From Nitrospirota bacterium (lineage in GTDB: Bacteria > Nitrospirota > Thermodesulfovibrionia > Thermodesulfovibrionales > JdFR-88), in assembly GCA_021819985.1 (NCBI GenBank), contig JAKAEG010000003.1:1-25448 (forward strand): a stretch of 25,448 nt of DNA, written 5' to 3'. The notes under the pieces are model-generated. The model was not told where the DNA came from. It searched no databases and saw only the letters and a list, made by a program, of their open reading frames with translations. Numbering within the stretch: the stretch's first letter is position 1; the number at the start of each line of letters is the position of its first letter. The translations under genes were made by a program, and so were the position numbers. Of the stretch, positions 21,404 through 25,448 are shown one piece after another.

Positions 21404-23011
21404 ATGGCTGAAGACATTCTGACCCCGGAAGCGGCTGAAACTCTCAGGGAGGCATTTAAAGGCCTCGTTGAGGATGTCACCCTCCATGTATTCACGAAAA
21501 GCGGCATGAATGAAAAATTCAGCAATGCCCTCGTTAACCTTGTGCAAAGTGTTTCCGCCATAGACAAACGGATAAAAGCGCATTTCCATTCCGCGGATGA
21601 CGATTCCGCAAGGCGGTATGCCGTCGAAAGATATCCCACTCTCCTTATCAGCCCCGAAAAATACGGTATCAGGTATACCGGTTCCCCAATTGGTGAAGAA
21701 GGGCGCTCGTTTATCATGGCCATCCTGATGGCCTCCACCGGCCGGGGTTTTTTGACCCCGGAGGCCATTAAAAGAGTTTCAAAACTCAATGAGCCAAGGG
21801 CGGTCCGGATATTTGTAAGCCCGACCTGCCCCTACTGCCCCCAGGAGGCAGCTTACGGCATCGCGGCGGCGGTGGAGAAACCGGGGCTGGTCACGGTCGA
21901 TATAGTCGAGACCTATGAAAACCTGGATCTGGCTGAAAGATATGCGGCGATGTCCGTGCCCAAGACCTATATAAATGATGAGCTGACCGCCTCCTATCTT
22001 GAGACCGAAAACGAGTTTGTTTCCTCGCTCCTGGCCGGGCAGGTAGCGGAAAAAGCCGCCGCCGGGGGCCCTTCTGAAGCGCCGGAAAAAGAGGTTATAG
22101 ATGTGCTGATCGCGGGCGCCGGTCCAGCAGGGCTCACCGCCGCCATCTATGCCGGAAGGAGCGGGCTTAAAAGCATTGTGCTTGAAAGAGGCAACGTAGG
22201 CGGCCAGGTCACCATAACCCCTGTTGTGGAGAACTATCCGGGTTTCCAGGCGGTGCCCGGCAGGACCCTTGTGGACATGATGCTGCGCCAGGCGGCCCAA
22301 TATTCCCGCATCAGGCAGGGAGTGGAGGTGCAGGATGTCAGAAGGACTGACGGCCTTTTCGAGGTCCTGACCAACTCAGGTGTCTTTATAGCAAAGGCGG
22401 TCATAATTGCATCGGGTTCCATCTACAGGAAGTTGGGCGTGCCCGGTGAAGACAGGTTCGCCGGAAGAGGTATAAGTTACTGCGCCACCTGCGACGGATA
22501 CCTCTTCAAGGACGGCAAAACAGTAATTGTGGTTGGCGGCGGAAACACCGCGCTGACCGACGCACTTTACCTTGACGGGCTGGGCGCCCATGTGACCCTC
22601 ATTCACGCTAAAAAAAGCCTGAGGGCGGAAGACAGGCTCAAGCAGAGCTTTTTCCAGCGGGACTTGCCCACGCTCTGGGAATCGAGAGTGGCCGAGTTCA
22701 TGGGCGGCGCCAAGCTGGAAAAGATCCGGGTCGAGAGCATTAAGGACAATGCCATAAAAGAAATGAAAGTGGACGGGGCATTCATCGCCATCGGGTATGA
22801 ACCCTCAAGCGGACTTGCAAAGACAATGGGGCTTGAGCTTGACACAGCAGGTTATATCAAGGTCGATGAGAAGATGAGAACTTCGGTGCCAATGGTCTAC
22901 GCCGCAGGCGATATCACCGGAGCTGAGAAGCAGATAACTGTGGCCGTCTCGCAGGGCACATTGGCCGCCATAAGCGCCTTCAACGACCTTACCGGCGGCG
23001 CTACGCTTTAG
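21404..23011 (+). CDS. AhpF-like protein: double thioredoxin fold plus thioredoxin-reductase module
   Basis: A 535-residue FAD flavoprotein with the AhpF layout. The first thioredoxin-like fold (about 20-125) lacks CxxC (FTKSGMN). The second has C142-P-Y-C145 (SPTCPYCPQ). The reductase module holds the FAD motif GAGPAG (237-242), redox pair C360-A-T-C363 and the pyridine-nucleotide site VVGGGNTAL (377-384). The NADPH-binding HRRxxxR of TrxB is HAKKSLR here (401-407), which may change cofactor preference. AhpF passes electrons to the peroxiredoxin AhpC; no AhpC is adjacent, so this could equally reduce another thioredoxin-like partner. The ATG at 21404 sits 7 bases after TATAAT; a TTG one codon earlier is unlikely. 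Confidence 0.9.
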   Translation: MAEDILTPEAAETLREAFKGLVEDVTLHVFTKSGMNEKFSNALVNLVQSVSAIDKRIKAHFHSADDDSARRYAVERYPTLLISPEKYGIRYTGSPIGEEGRSFIMAILMASTGRGFLTPEAIKRVSKLNEPRAVRIFVSPTCPYCPQEAAYGIAAAVEKPGLVTVDIVETYENLDLAERYAAMSVPKTYINDELTASYLETENEFVSSLLAGQVAEKAAAGGPSEAPEKEVIDVLIAGAGPAGLTAAIYAGRSGLKSIVLERGNVGGQVTITPVVENYPGFQAVPGRTLVDMMLRQAAQYSRIRQGVEVQDVRRTDGLFEVLTNSGVFIAKAVIIASGSIYRKLGVPGEDRFAGRGISYCATCDGYLFKDGKTVIVVGGGNTALTDALYLDGLGAHVTLIHAKKSLRAEDRLKQSFFQRDLPTLWESRVAEFMGGAKLEKIRVESIKDNAIKEMKVDGAFIAIGYEPSSGLAKTMGLELDTAGYIKVDEKMRTSVPMVYAAGDITGAEKQITVAVSQGTLAAISAFNDLTGGATL

Positions 23012-23023
23012 GAAAGAAGCGTT

Positions 23024-23111
23024 ACACCCTCTCCTAATCCTCTCCCTTTTTAGGGAGAGGACTTTGGTTTTTGCAAAGCCCTCTCCCTTGGGGGAGAGGG
23101 TTGGGCGAGGG
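23024..23111. repeat. REP-like CCTCTCCC palindromes between convergent genes
   Basis: Two hairpins: CCTCTCCC/GGGAGAGG (23039-23060, loop TTTTTA) and CCCTCTCCC/GGGAGAGGG (23079-23100, loop of four). Flanking ACCCTCTCC and GGGCGAGGGGG resemble a palindromic repeat that is scattered in many bacterial genomes. Placed between the ends of the AhpF-like and membrane-protein genes, it may also stop transcription from both sides. Confidence 0.75.
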
Positions 23112-23120
23112 GGAAAATCT

Positions 23121-23492
23121 TTACCTCTCGCGAACCCAGCTTGCGGCGGCCCATTGCAGGACCATATTGACGATGCTTATGACGAGAGCGCCTTTGAAGG
23201 CGGCCCAGAAACCCTGCACGTAGAAGCCAAGGTTGAAGCCGCGGGAAAGGTATGCGGTAAGTTCCAGCATGAAAGCGTTAATTACCAATGTGAACAGGCC
23301 GAGGGTTAAGACCAGAAAAGGCAGCATGAAGAGTTTTACGAGCGGTTTTATTATGGAGTTCACGAATCCGAATATTATGGCTATGATGAGCATCATCCAC
23401 CACTTGCCCTCGAAGCGAAGACCGCCTACCAGGTTTACGGCAGCCGCAAGGGACACCGCCGTGACGACTATCCGTAATATAGCGTTAGCCAT
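23121..23492 (-). CDS. Small four-helix membrane protein of the phage-holin 4 / YvlD family
   Basis: A 123-residue inner-membrane protein with four hydrophobic segments: about 5-24, 31-50 (WWMMLIIAIIFGFVNSIIKP), 54-75 (LFMLPFLVLTLGLFTLVINA) and 95-115. The FGFVNSIIKPLVKLFMLPF and LGLFTLVINAFML stretches are diagnostic of the family, named for phage holins but mostly chromosomal and of unknown role. It is unlikely to be lytic. Its ATG overlaps the glycosylase stop by one base (TAATG), so the pair is translationally coupled. Confidence 0.9.
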   Translation of the reverse strand: MANAILRIVVTAVSLAAAVNLVGGLRFEGKWWMMLIIAIIFGFVNSIIKPLVKLFMLPFLVLTLGLFTLVINAFMLELTAYLSRGFNLGFYVQGFWAAFKGALVISIVNMVLQWAAASWVRER

Positions 23493-24145
23493 TAGTTGAT
23501 GGCTTTGCCGTTTTCTGAAAGCGGGCAGGAGTCGCAGAGGGGATTGTTGGGCCTGCAGAATATTTTGCCTGTTCTTACGATCAGGGCGTGGTATTCATTA
23601 TATAGTTCAGTGTCCGGTCCCATGTGCGTATGGAAAAGCCGCTGGAAGTCCTCGTATGCGGAGTCCTCGCTGAGTATGCCGTGTCTTGAAAGCATCCGTT
23701 TTGTATAGGCGTCTATTACGAAGACCGGCTTGCCTACCGCGTATAGGAGGATGGAATCGGCTGTTTCCTGCCCGATGCCGTTAATGCCCAGGAGTTTTTC
23801 GCGGAGAGTCTGCGCGTCTCCGTTTTTCATTCTTTCAATGTTCCCCTGATAGTTCCTCATTAGAAATGAAATGAGGGCCTTTAGCCTGACCGCCTTTACG
23901 TTGTAATAGCCCGATGGGCGTATCAGTTCGGCAAGCCTTGGTTCGGACATCCTGTCCATGGCAACGGGGCAGAGCGCGTTTGCTTCCTTGAGGTTTATGA
24001 TGGCCTTCTCCACGTTGCCCCAGTTTGTGTTCTGGGTCAGCACGGCGCCCACGGCGATCTCAAAAGGGGTTTCTCCGGGCCACCAGTGCTGGGGCCCGAA
24101 TGAATCGAACAGCCGCGTATAAATGCTTTGAAGTTTCTCTTTCAT
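23492..24145 (-). CDS. Endonuclease III-like HhH-GPD DNA glycosylase
   Basis: A 217-residue base-excision enzyme. The helix-hairpin-helix LLGINGIGQETADSILLYA (118-136) and catalytic Asp D145 (VIDAYTKRM) are present. The Lys that makes endonuclease III a lyase (GVGRKT) is E127 here (GIGQET), so a monofunctional glycosylase such as the MagIII/3-methyladenine group is likely. The iron-sulfur loop shows C197-x6-C204-x2-C207, but the expected fourth Cys five residues later is G213. The cluster may therefore be incomplete or absent. The ATG at 24145 is used; the TTG just before is an alternative. It is divergent from serS. Confidence 0.87.
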   Translation of the reverse strand: MKEKLQSIYTRLFDSFGPQHWWPGETPFEIAVGAVLTQNTNWGNVEKAIINLKEANALCPVAMDRMSEPRLAELIRPSGYYNVKAVRLKALISFLMRNYQGNIERMKNGDAQTLREKLLGINGIGQETADSILLYAVGKPVFVIDAYTKRMLSRHGILSEDSAYEDFQRLFHTHMGPDTELYNEYHALIVRTGKIFCRPNNPLCDSCPLSENGKAIN

Positions 24146-24186
24146 CAATTTTCGTTTTCTTAAATAAAAGTCTAAAAACCTTATGA

Positions 24187-24192
24187 TATATT
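24187..24192 (+). promoter_or_regulatory. -10-like box 6 bases before serS
   Basis: TATATT (24187-24192), overlapping a TATAAA (24192-24197), lies directly before the ATG. No convincing -35 is visible, and there is no ribosome-binding site. The start codon is certain from the conserved MLDSRFVRENP, which makes a leaderless message likely. Confidence 0.4.
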
Positions 24193-24198
24193 ATAAAC

Positions 24199-25448
24199 AT
24201 GCTTGATTCCAGATTTGTACGGGAAAACCCCGAAAAAATAGCCGAAGCCCTCAAAAAACGCAATATGGCAGTTGACCTGGCCCCTTTCATGGAGATCGAG
24301 GAGCGAAGGCTCTCGACTATGAGGCGTCTGGATGAGCTAAGGGAAACGCGCAATAGGGTTTCTGAAGAGATATCAAGGCTGAAAAAACAGAAGCAGGACG
24401 CCCAGGGTCTCATAGATGAGATGAAAGGCGTTTCTGACGGTATAAAAGAGCTTGAGGAAAGCCAGAGGGCGCTGGATAAAGAGGCCAGGGATTTTTTACT
24501 TACTCTTCCCAATATCCCGAATGAGTCAGTTCCTGAAGGCAAAGACGAAACGGGTAACGTGGAGACCAGGCGGTGGGGCGAGCCTAAAAAGTTCGATTTC
24601 GAGCCCCTGAACCACTGGGACCTTGGCGAGATGCATGGCATGATGGATTTCGAACGGGCCGCGAAGATCGCGGGTGCCCGGTTTGCTCTCATGAGGGGCA
24701 TGGGGGCCAGGCTCGAACGGGCGCTCATGAATTACATGCTCGATATGAATACGCAAAAAGGGTACACGGAGGTATTTCCTCCTATCCTCGTAAATGCCGA
24801 AAGCATGACCGGCACCGGCCAGCTGCCAAAGTTCGAGGCCGAACTCTTCAAGATAGCCGACCCGGAATTTTATCTGATACCGACTGCCGAAGTGCCGGTG
24901 ACCAACATCCACAGGGGAGAGATACTGGAAGAGGAAAAACTCCCCGTCTGTTACACCGCCTACACCCCGTGTTTCCGGCGCGAGGCGGGCTCCTACGGAA
25001 AAGACACAAGGGGGCTCATAAGGCAGCACCAGTTCAACAAAGTGGAACTGGTGCGGTTTACAAAACCGGAGGACTCCTATGCCGATCTGGAAAAACTCAC
25101 CGGGGATGCCGAAGACATATTGCGCGGACTTGAATTGCCTTACAGGGTGATGACGCTTTGCACGGGGGACATTGGTTTCTCGTCCGCAAAAACGTATGAT
25201 CTGGAGGTATGGCTGCCCGGTCAGGATAAATACAGGGAAATATCCTCGTGTTCCAATTTCGAGGATTTCCAGGCCCGGCGGGCGGACATAAGGTTCAGGA
25301 GGACCGGCAAAAAAGGCACGGAGTACGTGCACACCCTTAACGGCTCTGGGCTCGCCATCGGGCGCACCCTTGTGGCCGTACTCGAAAATTATCAGCAGAT
25401 AGACGGCAGCATCCTGAACCCGCCGGTGCTTAGGCCCTATATGGGAAT
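24199..25448 (+). CDS. serS: Seryl-tRNA synthetase, cut at the window end
   Basis: It charges tRNA-Ser (and tRNA-Sec) with serine. The first 416 codons are visible; the frame stays open to the edge at ...LRPYMG, so only about ten residues are missing. The N-terminal coiled-coil arm that grips tRNA runs about 27-105 (RRLDELRETRNRVSEEI...). Class II motifs follow: motif 1 around GYTEVFPPILVN, motif 2 CFRREAGSYGKDTRGL with RQHQFNKVEL, and motif 3 NGSGLAIGRTLVAVLENYQ. TAEVPVTN, the serine-binding loop, is intact. All agree with bacterial SerRS. Confidence 0.97.
   Translation, partial: MLDSRFVRENPEKIAEALKKRNMAVDLAPFMEIEERRLSTMRRLDELRETRNRVSEEISRLKKQKQDAQGLIDEMKGVSDGIKELEESQRALDKEARDFLLTLPNIPNESVPEGKDETGNVETRRWGEPKKFDFEPLNHWDLGEMHGMMDFERAAKIAGARFALMRGMGARLERALMNYMLDMNTQKGYTEVFPPILVNAESMTGTGQLPKFEAELFKIADPEFYLIPTAEVPVTNIHRGEILEEEKLPVCYTAYTPCFRREAGSYGKDTRGLIRQHQFNKVELVRFTKPEDSYADLEKLTGDAEDILRGLELPYRVMTLCTGDIGFSSAKTYDLEVWLPGQDKYREISSCSNFEDFQARRADIRFRRTGKKGTEYVHTLNGSGLAIGRTLVAVLENYQQIDGSILNPPVLRPYMG

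Noticed and set aside
23121..23492. Prophage remnant suggested by the holin-family protein
   Set aside because: The family is common on chromosomes and no other phage gene, integrase or attachment site is nearby.

Overview
The window reads as chromosomal core sequence of a Gram-negative bacterium. Pointers are a heptose-phosphate isomerase (LPS core precursor), Hfq, an anchored SurA/PpiD-type chaperone fragment, two peptidoglycan-recycling enzymes (NagZ, AnmK) and a match to a flagellar sigma-28 promoter. FtsY without an acidic A domain, a PAS/GAF hybrid kinase, an archaeal-type Hel308-like helicase and a zinc phospholipase C fit Nitrospirota or Desulfobacterota-like lineages; this placement is inference from gene content only. 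I saw no rRNA, tRNA, CRISPR array, phage module or intact insertion sequence.

Layout. 1-1107: end of a PepSY gene, a structured hairpin, an 83-residue protein behind a FliA-like promoter, and a cupin. 1119-1260: a 142-base element with 12-base inverted ends. 1318-3483: Hel308-like helicase. 3502-6868 (minus): hfq, Nudix, SurA-like, anmK, uracil-DNA glycosylase, close enough to be one operon. 7009-7770: zinc phospholipase C. 7822-8094 (minus): HU. 8455-12088: gmhA-ruvC-ruvA-ruvB-HepT-like-PII-like. 12085-13512 (minus): nagZ. 13671-14573: ftsY. 14637-16054 (minus): trpC-trpF. 16225-19068: hybrid histidine kinase. 19098-21191 (minus): uvrB. 21404-23011: AhpF-like flavoprotein. 23121-24145 (minus): endonuclease III-like glycosylase and a four-helix membrane protein. 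24199 to the end: serS, cut by the window.

Genome maintenance dominates: RuvABC resolves Holliday junctions, UvrB serves excision repair, two DNA glycosylases start base excision, and the Hel308-like enzyme probably acts at stalled forks. NagZ and AnmK are successive steps of anhydro-muropeptide recycling, in separate transcription units.

The most unusual signal is a short, A-rich dispersed repeat that appears to sit in frame inside or at the edges of genes. In anmK three palindromic copies add about 25 residues to a conserved enzyme. Related copies lie in the extra C-terminal tail of ruvC, at the N terminus of the kinase and just upstream of the cupin gene. They encode similar peptides (LSDK, SDKINGK, NNKTNGN, SNKTNGK). 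Second, several genes (helicase, AhpF-like, serS, perhaps trpC) have a -10-like box 6-8 bases before the ATG and no ribosome-binding site, which suggests leaderless mRNAs. Third, several proteins have lost family-defining residues: a HepT-like protein, a PII-like protein and an endonuclease III-like protein.
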